From NCBI GenBank assembly GCA_016931995.1, contig JAFGDS010000067.1:1-64000 (forward strand): a DNA stretch of 64,000 bases. Direction: 5' to 3'. The notes beneath the pieces are model-generated. The model made no database searches and was not told the DNA's origin. It saw only the letters and a list, made by a program, of their open reading frames with translations. Positions 36,126-44,593 of this stretch are shown piece by piece (positions within the stretch are counted from its first letter, which is position 1; every line of letters starts with the position of its first letter). Source of the DNA: Pirellulales bacterium (GTDB lineage Bacteria; Planctomycetota; Planctomycetia; Pirellulales; Thermoguttaceae). A program made the position numbers and the translations under genes.

Positions 36126-36148
36126 GCACTGGCAAAGCCCGTGGCACA
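36126..36148. repeat. Palindromic repeat family B (CACTGGCnnnGCCnGTG)
   Basis: GCACTGGCAAAGCCCGTGGCAC is one of at least seven copies of the same element in the window. Others lie near 33503, 33547, 44381, 52150, 61056 and 61096, in both orientations and always outside well-defined coding sequence. The stem is ACTGGC/GCC(A/C)GT with a 3-nt loop. Confidence 0.7.
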
Positions 36149-36157
36149 CCGGAGGGT

Positions 36158-36703
36158 TCACGCCGGCGCGAGGGCAGGCGCGGCGGGAAGATCCACTTCC
36201 GTGCCCGCCGCGCGATTGAAGTAGTTCGTGAAAAGGTTCAACCCGATGTGGGCGACGACCTCGGCGATCTCGGCGTTGCTGTAGCCGGCGTCGCGAAGCC
36301 GCGTGACCTCGTTGTCGTCGATCGCCCCGCGCCGCTGGATAACTCGTTGCACGAACCGAAGCGCCGTCCCCGTGCGGCGATTCGTGGACTCGCCACGGCG
36401 GCTGTCGGCGATTTCCTCCTCGCTCAGGCCCACCGTTTTGGCCATTGCCAGATGCGCGGCCAGGCAATAGTCGCAGCGGTTTGCCTCGGCCGCCGCCAGG
36501 GCAATCTGCTCTTGAAGCTGCGGCGTCAGCGCGCCTCGGGCCAACGCGCCGCTCAGGGAAAGATAAGCCTCGAGCGCCGCCGGCGACTGGGCCAGCGTCC
36601 GCATGAGGTTCGGAACCATCCCCCATTCCGCCTCCACCTGATGAAGCAGCTCTTCGACCCGCCCGTGGGCAGCCTCGCGCGCTAGCGGAGGAATGCGTGA
36701 CAT
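36158..36703 (-). CDS. AhpD-like / carboxymuconolactone decarboxylase-family protein
   Basis: The 181-residue protein has the AhpD-like core with the redox motif CDYCLAAH (Cys-x-x-Cys plus His, ~residues 77-84), preceded by LQEQIALAAAEANR and followed by the helical GLNLFTNYFNRAAGTE. Such proteins are disulfide reductases or peroxidase-related enzymes. The C-terminus VDLPAAPALAPA is Ala/Pro-rich. Its start lies 22 nt inside the end of the upstream sigma factor gene on the same strand, so the two are probably cotranscribed, hinting that this redox protein is linked to the sigma factor's regulon. Confidence 0.88.
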   Translation of the reverse strand: MSRIPPLAREAAHGRVEELLHQVEAEWGMVPNLMRTLAQSPAALEAYLSLSGALARGALTPQLQEQIALAAAEANRCDYCLAAHLAMAKTVGLSEEEIADSRRGESTNRRTGTALRFVQRVIQRRGAIDDNEVTRLRDAGYSNAEIAEVVAHIGLNLFTNYFNRAAGTEVDLPAAPALAPA

Positions 36704-38136
36704 GGTTGGCTCGTTATGTGATTCTCGTGGTACTCAACCCGCTCTTCGTTGGCCGCCTCGCGGAGCTTGTTCATCGCCCGGGCTTCAATCTGGCGCACCC
36801 GCTCCTTGGTTACGCCCATGATCGCGCCCACTTTCTTGAGCGTCAGCGGCTCTTGCCCCCGCGCCAGACCAAAGCGGCGCCGGATGATCTCCCGCTCGCG
36901 CTGGTCCAGCCGCGTCATAATCCGTTGGACGTGGCGCTCGCGTGCCCTCTGGAGCGATTCCTCGGCGCTGGCGTCCGCGTGCGCGTCGGCCGTCGCCTCG
37001 AGCATCTCGTCGTGGCCCGTGCGGAAGCGGTCGCGCCGGGCGAACTCGTTCGGAATCGTCCGCGCGTAGTTGTTCATCAAGGCCCACGTGGCGTAGGTGC
37101 TGAATTTGTTGCCCCGGGCATAGTCGAACTTGTCCACCGCCCGCATGAGCGTGATGTTCCCGTCGCTGACCAGCTCGAAGAAGTCCTCCGACCGCGTCGC
37201 GTGCCGCTTGGCAATGGACACCACCAGCCGCAGGTTCGCCCGAACGATGTCGTTCTTCACCTCCATCGCTTGGGCGTGCAACTGCTCGATCCGGTCCATG
37301 AGCCGGGCGCGCGGCCGCCGCGGATCCAACTGCGCCCGTAGGGCCGCCGCCTGGTGCTTCAGATAATTCATCTTCCGGAACAGGTGCCGCTCCTGCTCGC
37401 CCGTCAATAGCGGCGTCCGGTACAGGCTCGCCACGTAGGCGGGCAATTCCTTGGGCACGCGGGGAAGCCGGGCCGCGTCGTCCGCCCCCGGAAGAGGGCC
37501 AAGGATCGCCCGCTCCGACCCGGCGTCGTCGAATTCCGGGTTGGGAATGTGGTCCAGCGGGAGTTCCCCAATGCGCCGCAGCCGCGTCTCGGCCATCACC
37601 CGCCGCACGCCCGCCTTGCTCAACGAAAACCGCCTCGCGAGCGACTCGACCGACTCGCCGCGCTGCGCGCCCTCCCAGATCCGCCGCCGCGTCTTCTCGC
37701 GGAGCGGACCGTAGTGGTCCGGGAAGATGGCCTCGTTCGGGTGCTCCCGGTCGAATCGCTTGAGAATGCACCGGATCGTCTCGGCGGTCCGGCCGGTCTG
37801 CTCGGCAAGCCGCTTGATCGTCTCCGAGGGCCCCGCGCCTTGGCTGGCCAGCACGCGCGCGCCCTGGACCACGCGATCCCGCTGCCGCGGCGTCATCCGA
37901 CTGAACTCGGCGCCGCGCTCCACCCGCCGCTTGTTGTCCCGCAGAAAACGCCGCACGGCGGCCTCCGGAAAACCAACGCGATGCCGCCCCTCGGCCACGA
38001 ACCGGCAACTCTCCAATCCTTGCGCTCGCCACCGGGAGATCGTCTTCGTCGACACGCCAAGCCGCTGGCTCAACTCGTCGACCGTATAGACCTTGTCGCT
38101 CAGGGCACGCGATCGGGGTTTCGTGAGCATGATCAT
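36682..38136 (-). CDS. Sigma70-family factor with N-terminal HTH domain
   Basis: The 484-residue protein starts with a MerR/excisionase-type helix-turn-helix (YTVDELSQRLGVSTKTISRW, ~17-36), followed by further HTH-like helices (~75-190). The sigma part begins near 240. Region 2 includes NLRLVVSIAKRHA, DFFELVSDGNITLMRAVDKFD and a YARGNKFSTYATWALMNN motif for -10 binding. Region 4 has LDQREREIIRRRFGLA and GVTKERVRQIEARAMNKLRE. The link between regions 2 and 4 is short and rich in Ala/Glu, so a standard region 3 seems absent. The N-terminal DNA-binding domain is not usual for housekeeping sigma factors. GAGGA lies 9 nt before the ATG at 38136. It is divergent from a sigma54 activator. Confidence 0.88.
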   Translation of the reverse strand: MIMLTKPRSRALSDKVYTVDELSQRLGVSTKTISRWRAQGLESCRFVAEGRHRVGFPEAAVRRFLRDNKRRVERGAEFSRMTPRQRDRVVQGARVLASQGAGPSETIKRLAEQTGRTAETIRCILKRFDREHPNEAIFPDHYGPLREKTRRRIWEGAQRGESVESLARRFSLSKAGVRRVMAETRLRRIGELPLDHIPNPEFDDAGSERAILGPLPGADDAARLPRVPKELPAYVASLYRTPLLTGEQERHLFRKMNYLKHQAAALRAQLDPRRPRARLMDRIEQLHAQAMEVKNDIVRANLRLVVSIAKRHATRSEDFFELVSDGNITLMRAVDKFDYARGNKFSTYATWALMNNYARTIPNEFARRDRFRTGHDEMLEATADAHADASAEESLQRARERHVQRIMTRLDQREREIIRRRFGLARGQEPLTLKKVGAIMGVTKERVRQIEARAMNKLREAANEERVEYHENHITSQPCHAFLR

Positions 38137-38290
38137 CGTATGGCTTCCTCAATCCTGGGGGGACGTTGTCGGTTGGCTGTCCTAAGACTTGCGGACGGCC
38201 CGACTGGATGCAAAGGGGGTGCCAGAATCGCTGGATCCATCTAAGTACATTTAAGAAAACACTTTATGGTTTTTGTGACATTCGTGGCGA

Positions 38291-38351
38291 AACAACGAAA
38301 AGTCAAAAAAATACGATCTTTCGTTGACTGGCAACGAAAAACCGTTATTCT
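38291..38351 (+). promoter_or_regulatory. Repeated CAACGAAA boxes and possible promoter
   Basis: CAACGAAAA occurs at 38293-38301 and 38332-38340, with the reverse-complement form TTTCGTTG at 38320-38327. TTGACT (38324-38329), a 16-nt spacer and TATTCT (38346-38351) form a possible promoter whose start would lie close to the ATG at 38360, so the mRNA may be nearly leaderless. The boxes could be operator sites for either divergent gene. The gap 38137-38359 shows nothing else. Confidence 0.35.
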
Positions 38352-38359
38352 TGTTGTGT

Positions 38360-39988
38360 ATGAACGACCAGGTTGCGGAACACGCTAGCTTCGAAGCGCT
38401 CAAGGACCTCCTGCTCGACATGGCGCAGGAGCGCTGCGTCGATACCCTGCTGGACCGTGTGGTCCGCCGGCTCGCCGAGTGGTCCCACGTGGCCCTGGCC
38501 CGGATCTGGCTGGTCGGCCCCGGCGACGTCTGCGGGAGTTGCCCGCCCTCGATGGAGGCCGAATGCGTCGACCGATCGACGTGTCTCCATCTCGTGGCCA
38601 GTGCCGGCAATCCGCTCTCGCCGGACGCCGACTGGAGCCGCGTGGACGGCTACTTCCGTCGCTTTCCGATGGGTGGAGGGCTTGTCGGGCGGATCGTCGC
38701 CCGGGGTGAGCCAGTTTTCATGACGCAGGGAGAAAACGGGGACCCGTGGGTCACCCGACCCCAATGGGCAGCCGCCGAAGAAATCTGTGCCTACGCCGGC
38801 CAACCCCTGGCCCATCGCGGCGACGTGCTCGGCGCGTTGGTCGTCTTCCTCCGGCAACACCTTCTACCGGACGACATGATCTGGCTCCGCCTCGTGGCCG
38901 ACCACGCCGCCACGGCCATCGCCAACGCCCGCGCGTTTGAGGAAATCGAGCGGCTCCGGCAACGCGTCGAGCTGGAACGCGACTACCTTCGCGAGGAGGT
39001 CTCCGAAGCCCACTCCTTCGGCGAGATCGTCGGCCGAAGCGCGGCCCTGCGCAAGGTCCTCCAGCAGGTCGATCTCGTGGCGCCCACCGACGCGAGCGTG
39101 CTCATTCTGGGCGAGTCTGGTGTGGGCAAGGAGCTGGTCGCCCGCGAGATCCACCGCCGCAGCCCCCGCCGCGACCGGCCGCTGGTGAAGGTCAACTGCG
39201 CCTCGGTTCCGCGAGAGCTTTACGAAAGCGAGTTCTTCGGACACGTCGAGGGCGCGTTCACCGGGGCCATCAAGGATCGCGCCGGCCGGTTCGAGTTGGC
39301 CGACGGTGGAACCCTCTTCCTCGACGAGGTGGGGGAGATCCCGCTGGCCTTGCAGGGCAAACTCCTGCGCGTGTTGCAGGAGGGCGAGTTCGAACGCGTC
39401 GGCGAGGAGCACACCCGACGCTGCGACGTGCGGATCATCGCCGCGACCAACCAGGATCTCCGGGCCGAGGTGGAGCAGGGCCTGTTTCGCCAGGACCTGT
39501 ACTACCGGCTGAACGTCTTTCCGATCGAGGTGGCGCCCCTGCGCGACCGCCGCGAGGATATCCCGCTTCTGGCCGCGCATTTCGTCGAGCAAGCCGCCGC
39601 CCGGCTGCACCGCCCTTGCCCTCGGCTCACCCAGGCGGGCATCCTGCAATTGCGCCAATACAATTGGCCGGGCAACGTGCGGGAGCTGCAAAACGTGATC
39701 GAGCGGGCGGTCATCACGGCCCGCTCTGGCGCGCTCGTGTTCGATCTGGCCGGCGACGACTCAGCGCCTCCCGCGGCGCTGCCGGTCCTTCCGTCGCCGA
39801 GCTTCGCGCCCGAGGTCGTGCCCGAGGCCGAGATGCAGCGCCGCGAGCGCGAGAACATCCGCTTGGCCTTGGAGCAATCCGGCTGGAAGATCTACGGCCC
39901 CGGCGGCGCCGCCGAACTGCTGGGCGTCCGGCCCACCACGCTCTCCTCCCGCGTTGCCCGGTTGGGGCTGAAGCGGCCGGGCGAGTGA
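38360..39988 (+). CDS. Sigma54-dependent transcriptional activator with GAF domain
   Basis: The 542-residue protein activates sigma54 RNA polymerase. A GAF-like sensor covers ~15-195 ([17 protein letters not shown] and [20 protein letters not shown]); four Cys between residues 54 and 76 might bind metal. The AAA+ domain (~225-455) has Walker A GESGVGKE (~251-258), the sigma54-contact motif GAFTGA (~297-302), Walker [12 protein letters not shown] and [12 protein letters not shown] Fis-type HTH ends the protein ([32 protein letters not shown]). The ATG at 38360 is preferred over a TTG at 38324. No sigma54 target promoter was spotted by eye. Confidence 0.92.
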   Translation: MNDQVAEHASFEALKDLLLDMAQERCVDTLLDRVVRRLAEWSHVALARIWLVGPGDVCGSCPPSMEAECVDRSTCLHLVASAGNPLSPDADWSRVDGYFRRFPMGGGLVGRIVARGEPVFMTQGENGDPWVTRPQWAAAEEICAYAGQPLAHRGDVLGALVVFLRQHLLPDDMIWLRLVADHAATAIANARAFEEIERLRQRVELERDYLREEVSEAHSFGEIVGRSAALRKVLQQVDLVAPTDASVLILGESGVGKELVAREIHRRSPRRDRPLVKVNCASVPRELYESEFFGHVEGAFTGAIKDRAGRFELADGGTLFLDEVGEIPLALQGKLLRVLQEGEFERVGEEHTRRCDVRIIAATNQDLRAEVEQGLFRQDLYYRLNVFPIEVAPLRDRREDIPLLAAHFVEQAAARLHRPCPRLTQAGILQLRQYNWPGNVRELQNVIERAVITARSGALVFDLAGDDSAPPAALPVLPSPSFAPEVVPEAEMQRRERENIRLALEQSGWKIYGPGGAAELLGVRPTTLSSRVARLGLKRPGE

Positions 39989-40530
39989 TCCGCATTAGCG
40001 TGAATTTCGGGAGGGCGAGGCTCCCGCCGAGCCGCGTTGTTCCGGTGGCGCGCTCTGAGAGACTGTTTTAAGATAGTCGCTTCGGCGACTCGTCGGCGGA
40101 CCAAACGCGTTTGGGAGCCCCGAAGGGGCGGACTATGTCAGCCCCTTCGGGGCTTTTGATCGGCTGTCTGCCTGGTTGGAACGGAAAACGAATCCCAAAA
40201 CACGTTCCGAGCGCAGCGAAGGGCGTGCCACCGGCCAAATCCGTCACGACACCGATGTCGCCCTTGCGTCACGAACCGTTCATCGGGCGAGCGATCCTCA
40301 AAATGCCGCAAAGTACGCGGCGACAAGTCGCGTGTCTTTTTTCGCCTACCCATCTTCGCACCCGTGTCGGATCAACAACTCGCACCATTCGGCGTGATGA
40401 ATGGTGTGCGCACGTCCGCCCTTTGGGGCCTTTGCCCTACGCACACACATGGCCACGGCAAGCGTGGCCATGGCACCCGGCCACGTGACGCAACCGATCG
40501 TGACCACGGCGCCCCACACGTTGGGTCATG
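39989..40530. other. Intergenic with two palindromes, no gene seen
   Basis: Between the convergent activator and methyltransferase genes the sequence carries a terminator-like nested palindrome (40116-40157) and CATGGCCACGGCAAGCGTGGCCATG near 40448-40472, a relative of the repeat at 14069. The remainder shows no recognisable coding sequence. Confidence 0.5.
40116..40157. terminator. Nested palindrome / rho-independent terminator
   Basis: AGCCCCGAAGGGGC (40116-40129) and GCCCCTTCGGGGCT (40141-40154) are perfect 14-bp inverted repeats, and each is itself palindromic. The second forms a compact AGCCCC-TTC-GGGGCT hairpin followed by TTT. It lies about 130 nt after the sigma54 activator stop. The self-complementary arms resemble the layout at 14069-14144. 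Confidence 0.6.
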
Positions 40531-41310
40531 TCACTTCCGCCGCAAGACAAAAATCACGTCTTCCGTCCGACCCGTCACCGGCGCGGGGGCGTCCAGGTCG
40601 TAGCCGAAGTCGTACGTCTCGGCCAGCTCAAACTCGTCCACCCGCCGGAAGAGATCGCGGATCTGGTCGGCGGTGTACGTGCGGAAGAGGATCTGGTCGA
40701 CGAGGCGGAACTGGCGCGAAGGCGTGCGGATATCGAGCGTCATGCCGACGGTCTCTTGGCGGTGGCGCCGGTCGAGATCAATTGACCACATCCGCGAGTG
40801 GACGGCCAGGTGGCCCCGCCGGGCGTTCCACGTCTCCTCGTCGCACGTGGGCGGGCCCTTGGGCGTCAGGTGCAGCCCCATTATGTAGAGCCCTCCCTCG
40901 CCCAGCGCGGCCGTCATCGAGCGGAGGTGGCCTTCGGCGGCTTCCTCGGTCGGCAGATGGCGGAAGCTGTTGATGGTGTTGAAGGCGGCGTCCGCCTTGC
41001 GCGCGAGGCGGAAGTTGGCCATGTCGCCCACCACGGCCGCCGCGGGGAAGCCGTGCCGCGCGAGCCGGGCGTTGCAGAAGGCCACCGCCCGCGGGTTCAG
41101 GTCGTTGCCGGCCACGTCGTAGCCGGCCTGGGCCAGCTTAATTAAAAGCCGCCCCGTGCCGCAAGCCGGCTCGAACAGACGCCGCACGGGCCGCCGGGCG
41201 TGCCTGTCAAAACACCCCCGCAGAAAATCGAATTCCGCCCGCCAGTCCGCCCCGAACAACAGGTCGTAATACTTCGGGTAGTCGTACAGGTTGCCGTGGA
41301 CAACGTCCAT
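40531..41310 (-). CDS. SAM-dependent methyltransferase
   Basis: This is a class I methyltransferase of 259 residues. Motif I is VRRLFEPACGTGRLLIKLAQAG (~43-64), motif II is YDVAGNDLNPRAVAF, and VVGDMANFRL is the adenine-binding Asp region. DAAFNTINSFRHLPTEE is motif IV-like and typical of small-molecule methyltransferases. The start ATG at 41310 (MDVVHGNLYDYPKYYDLLFG) is clear because the family N-terminus begins there and the frame upstream is non-coding in character. The substrate is unknown, and no biosynthetic neighbours are present. Confidence 0.88.
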   Translation of the reverse strand: MDVVHGNLYDYPKYYDLLFGADWRAEFDFLRGCFDRHARRPVRRLFEPACGTGRLLIKLAQAGYDVAGNDLNPRAVAFCNARLARHGFPAAAVVGDMANFRLARKADAAFNTINSFRHLPTEEAAEGHLRSMTAALGEGGLYIMGLHLTPKGPPTCDEETWNARRGHLAVHSRMWSIDLDRRHRQETVGMTLDIRTPSRQFRLVDQILFRTYTADQIRDLFRRVDEFELAETYDFGYDLDAPAPVTGRTEDVIFVLRRK

Positions 41311-41615
41311 GGTGGGACCTTGTTGGGTGTAATGGAGTTGGTTCCGACCGTCGCCACCGGAATGCCTCGGGCCATGTGCCGCGTCGAGCACGGGCCCATT
41401 GTATTGGTCCCGTTGGCCATTGAATAGGAGCCTCTTCACCGCCACCAGGTCGTCCAACGATTGGATCGCCACGGCGCCACAAGTCGTTGCCTTGAATGCC
41501 TTTACCTCCGTGTTCTCCGTGTCTCCGTGGTGCGCTTGGCGTCTCGACACGGGCGGCGATCCCGCTTTCATCCCCCGACGTTCTCGACCTCCCAAAAAAT
41601 CCTCCAAAAAAACTC
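41311..41615. other. Intergenic, no gene seen
   Basis: About 300 nt lie upstream of both divergent genes. One tract (ACCTCCGTGTTCTCCGTGTC near 41510) resembles common dispersed repeats. No coding sequence is recognised. Confidence 0.4.
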
Positions 41616-41691
41616 TTGACGCCCGCGCCAAACCGCGATACCTTGACTGTAAGACTACACGGGTAGTCACATGAAGACGACAAAAGTAGTC
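41616..41691 (+). promoter_or_regulatory. BlaI-type promoter-operator
   Basis: TTGACG (41616-41621), a 17-nt spacer and TACCTT (41639-41644) form the promoter. Two 16-bp dyads lie just downstream, over the expected start: GACTACACGGGTAGTC (41653-41668, perfect 6-bp arms) and GACGACAAAAGTAGTC (41676-41691, one mismatch). They match the BlaI/MecI operator form with GTAGTC half sites and a 4-nt centre. Repressor binding here would block transcription of blaI-blaR1. Confidence 0.75.
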
Positions 41692-41707
41692 CGAAGGAGG
41701 GAGGCGG

Positions 41708-42100
41708 ATGTCAAAACAGCGGTTGGGCCAGGAAGAATGGGAAATCCTCCGGTACGTCGCCGAGCACGCGCCGACCACCGTACGCGAAGTGGCCGAGCAG
41801 TTCGCCGAGACGAAGGGCCACGCCCGAACCACCGTGCTCACGGTCATGGAACGGCTCCGCAAAAAACGATTTCTCGTGCGGCGCAAGTGCGACGGGCTCT
41901 TTCACTACTCGCCGCGGGTGCCCCTGGCCGAGCTGGTCCACGGCATGGTCGATCACTTCGTCCAAAACACGCTCCAGGGCGTCGTCTCGCCCTTCTTCGC
42001 CTACCTTTCCGAGTCGGCCAACGTGTCCGACGAGGAACTCGATGAACTGAAACGTCTGGTCAAGGACCTGGAACAGCAACGGCGCGAGGCATCGTCATGA
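41708..42100 (+). CDS. blaI: BlaI/MecI-family transcriptional repressor
   Basis: The 130-residue winged-helix repressor begins MSKQRLGQEEWEILRYVAEH. The recognition region TTVLTVMERLRKKRFLVRRK (~residues 41-60) is the family signature, and the C-terminal half is the dimerisation helix pair. In the BlaI/MecI system, cleavage of the repressor by the partner protease relieves repression. It is preceded by an excellent AGGAGG and by two operator dyads, suggesting autoregulation. Its stop overlaps the M56 protease gene by 4 nt (ATGA). No beta-lactamase gene is adjacent, so the regulated function is probably different. Confidence 0.93.
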   Translation: MSKQRLGQEEWEILRYVAEHAPTTVREVAEQFAETKGHARTTVLTVMERLRKKRFLVRRKCDGLFHYSPRVPLAELVHGMVDHFVQNTLQGVVSPFFAYLSESANVSDEELDELKRLVKDLEQQRREASS

Positions 42101-44322
42101 ACCCCTTTGGTCCGCATTTCTTCGACTTCGCGGAGGGATGGCTCGCGGCCATGGTCCGCGCCTCGGCGCAGGGCGGGATCGCCCTGGGGTTGGTCTGGGT
42201 CGCGTGCCGGCTGTTTCCCCGGCTGCCGCCGCGATGCCGCTGCTGGCTGTGGCGGCTGGCGCTGGCGAAGCTCCTGCTGGCGGCCGTGGTGCCCGGCGCG
42301 CTCGAGGCGCCCCTGGTTCCGCATTCCTGGGCGGGCGTTTTCGGGGGCTCGGCCGACCGCGCGCCCGCCGCGGCGTCCGCGTCCCGGACGACGTCGGGCG
42401 AGTCAACAACGTTCGCGCCGTTGGAGAGCGTCCAGCCTGGCGCGGCCGCGCCGTCCGAAGCGGAGGAACCCGTCTCCGCCGCCGCCGGTCCATCGGATGT
42501 TTCGACCGTGCGGCTCCTGCCCGGCGTCTTGTTCGGCGTTTGGTTGGTGGTCGTGCTCGGGCTCGTTGCCCTGGTGGTCGGCCGGGTCCTTGCCGCGCGC
42601 GGCTTTCGCCGTCGGTGCGTGCTCATCAAGGATCCGGAGATCCTCGCGCTGGGGGAGCGGCTTGCCCGGCAGTTCGGCCTGGTGCAGCCGCCGCTTTTGT
42701 TCGAGGCGGATTTCTGTCGTTCTCCGGTGGTGTTTGGCGCGGTGCGGACGTCGGTCGTGTTGCCCGCCGCGCTGGCGTCCGGCGCCGACCGGCGCGAGTT
42801 GCGGCTGATCCTCGCGCACGAGATGGCGCACATCCGGCGCGGCGATCTGGTGGGCAACTGGTTTTCGACCATCGTGTCGGCTCTCTTCTTCTTTCATCCG
42901 TTGGTCTGGCTGGCCTTTCGCGAAACGCGCCTCGCGCAGGAGACGGCGTGCGACGAGATGGCCGTGAGCCAGGGTGACGTTTCGATCGGCGATTACGGGC
43001 GTTTGATCGTGGAACTGGCGGCGCGCTACCGACAATCCGCCTCGGCGGTCGTGGCGGTGGGCGTCGTCGAATCGTTTCACCACTGTCTAGGGAGGAGGCT
43101 TACAGCCATGAGACACTTTGGAACGGGATCGTGGCGCGCGCTCGTGTTGTCGTGGACTCTGGCGTCGGTCGCCGTGCTGGGGTTGTTGCCCTGGCGCGTC
43201 GTCGCCCAGAGCGGGCCGGACGCGGATCCGGCGGTTGCGGAAGGGGAGGACGACGGCCAGGCCGTGCGCGCGCGGGCCAAGTCGGGTCCGTACACCATCA
43301 CGGTGGACCGCGTCCACCGCAACGACAATTCCCGGATCGTGCTCGCGCCCAGCGGGTTCCCCATGATGAACCTGCAAACCAGCCGCGAGACGCGCACGGA
43401 ATCGTTCGCCGGTGGCGGCGCAAGCGGCGCGGCCGCCGGCATGGGCGGAGGCCACGCGTCGGCCTTCATGAAACCCAACCTCATCCTCGACGTCGGTCTG
43501 AAAGGCCCCAAGCTCCGCGGCAAGAGCCAATGGGTTTGCACCGTGGCCGGCAAGGTCAAGGGCGCGGACGACAAGGGCCAGCCGATCGAAGGGCCGGACC
43601 TGACGCCCATGATGGGACTGCGGCTTTCGGACGTCGAATACCGCGAGGGCCCGGGGCGAACCGCCATCCATATGTATCTGCCCCCCGCCAGCAACGACTC
43701 GCAATATCTCCAGTGGGTCGAGGGCGCGCTGCTCGTGGCCGAGGGCACGGTCAGCCGGGTGGCGTTCAAGCCGGACGAACTCGACCGGCCCAAAACCAAA
43801 CGCGACAAGGACGCGTCCGTCCGCGTGGACGGATACCGCGAGTCGCCCGAGGGCATCGACGTGGTCGTCGCGGCCTCGCCGCCGGCGGCGCTGGCCGCGC
43901 CGGTCAATCCGATGGAAATGATGCAAGGCGACCCGTTTGCCCGCATGAGGGCGATGATGTCGGCCCAGGGCCGGCTTCGCGTCACCCTGGAAGACAGCAA
44001 CGGCGGCGTGCACAACCCCGCCTCGACGGCCAACGGCGGATCGTTCGGTAGTGGAGGCGGCAGTGGGGGCGGCGGCGGCTCGTGGAGCGCGACGACCGGC
44101 GGCTCCAGCGGCGGACGGCAATGGAGCCACACCACCCGCGGCGGCAGGTCCAGCGGCGGCGTGGGCTCGGGCAACAACGACGGCTGGGCCACGCAAAACG
44201 TCCGCTTTGCCCCGCTGCCCAACGGCACGACCGTCAAGGCGATCATCTGCACGATCACCGACCTGGCGGGCGAGCCCAAGACCGTGCCCTTCCGCCTCGA
44301 GAACATCCCGCTGCCGAGGTGA
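42097..44322 (+). CDS. BlaR1/M56-family membrane metalloprotease
   Basis: This antirepressor-type zinc protease has 741 residues. Helices near the N-terminus (AQGGIALGLVWVACRLFP, LALAKLLLAAVVPGALEA) and a helix at ~145-168 precede the M56 protease domain, with the zinc motif HEMAH (~residues 241-245), LVGNWFSTIVSALFFFHPLVW and ETACDEMAV. A helix near 350-370 leads to a ~370-residue extracytoplasmic domain that does not resemble a penicillin-binding sensor; it contains TITVDRVHRNDNSRIVLAPS and a Gly/Ser-rich tract (~650-690). The sensed ligand is therefore unlikely to be a beta-lactam. It is translationally coupled to blaI. Confidence 0.9.
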   Translation: MNPFGPHFFDFAEGWLAAMVRASAQGGIALGLVWVACRLFPRLPPRCRCWLWRLALAKLLLAAVVPGALEAPLVPHSWAGVFGGSADRAPAAASASRTTSGESTTFAPLESVQPGAAAPSEAEEPVSAAAGPSDVSTVRLLPGVLFGVWLVVVLGLVALVVGRVLAARGFRRRCVLIKDPEILALGERLARQFGLVQPPLLFEADFCRSPVVFGAVRTSVVLPAALASGADRRELRLILAHEMAHIRRGDLVGNWFSTIVSALFFFHPLVWLAFRETRLAQETACDEMAVSQGDVSIGDYGRLIVELAARYRQSASAVVAVGVVESFHHCLGRRLTAMRHFGTGSWRALVLSWTLASVAVLGLLPWRVVAQSGPDADPAVAEGEDDGQAVRARAKSGPYTITVDRVHRNDNSRIVLAPSGFPMMNLQTSRETRTESFAGGGASGAAAGMGGGHASAFMKPNLILDVGLKGPKLRGKSQWVCTVAGKVKGADDKGQPIEGPDLTPMMGLRLSDVEYREGPGRTAIHMYLPPASNDSQYLQWVEGALLVAEGTVSRVAFKPDELDRPKTKRDKDASVRVDGYRESPEGIDVVVAASPPAALAAPVNPMEMMQGDPFARMRAMMSAQGRLRVTLEDSNGGVHNPASTANGGSFGSGGGSGGGGGSWSATTGGSSGGRQWSHTTRGGRSSGGVGSGNNDGWATQNVRFAPLPNGTTVKAIICTITDLAGEPKTVPFRLENIPLPR

Positions 44323-44425
44323 AACGCCGCGGCGCCCCAGCGCGCCGCCATGGGTGTGTCGAAGGCATGAGAGGACGGTGTGTGCCACTGGCTCTGCCCG
44401 TGTCGAATCCCCCGGCGTCGGCTCA

Positions 44426-44457
44426 CCCCTCTCCCGCGAGTCGGGAGAGGGGTTTTT
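44426..44457 (+). terminator. Rho-independent terminator after blaI-blaR1
   Basis: A perfect 11-bp stem, CCCCTCTCCCG with CGGGAGAGGGG, encloses a 5-nt loop and is followed by TTTTT (44453-44457). It lies about 100 nt after the protease stop and ends the blaI operon. The stem core CTCTCCCG also occurs in the hairpin at 5633. Confidence 0.8.
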
Positions 44458-44531
44458 CGTTGATCGTGCTCATCTCGCCGGCGCGACGAGGACGCAAGAC
44501 GGCCCGGCCAAAGCCTCCTGGGCCTTCGGCC

Positions 44532-44554
44532 CCCCGATAGCAGAGCTATCGGGG
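44532..44554. repeat. Palindromic repeat family C (CCCCGATAGC/GCTATCGGGG)
   Basis: A perfect 10-bp stem with an AGA loop lies outside genes. A diverged copy sits inside the 3' end of the DUF5615 toxin gene (46505-46530). Confidence 0.7.
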
Positions 44555-44593
44555 CTACCCACTTCGGGGAGGGTCTTCGACCGGTCCTCCGTC

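Noticed and set aside
41708-44322. A beta-lactam resistance operon
   Set aside because: The regulators are BlaI/BlaR1-type, but no beta-lactamase or PBP gene follows. The serine hydrolase at 21062 lies 20 kb away and resembles peptidase/esterase members.
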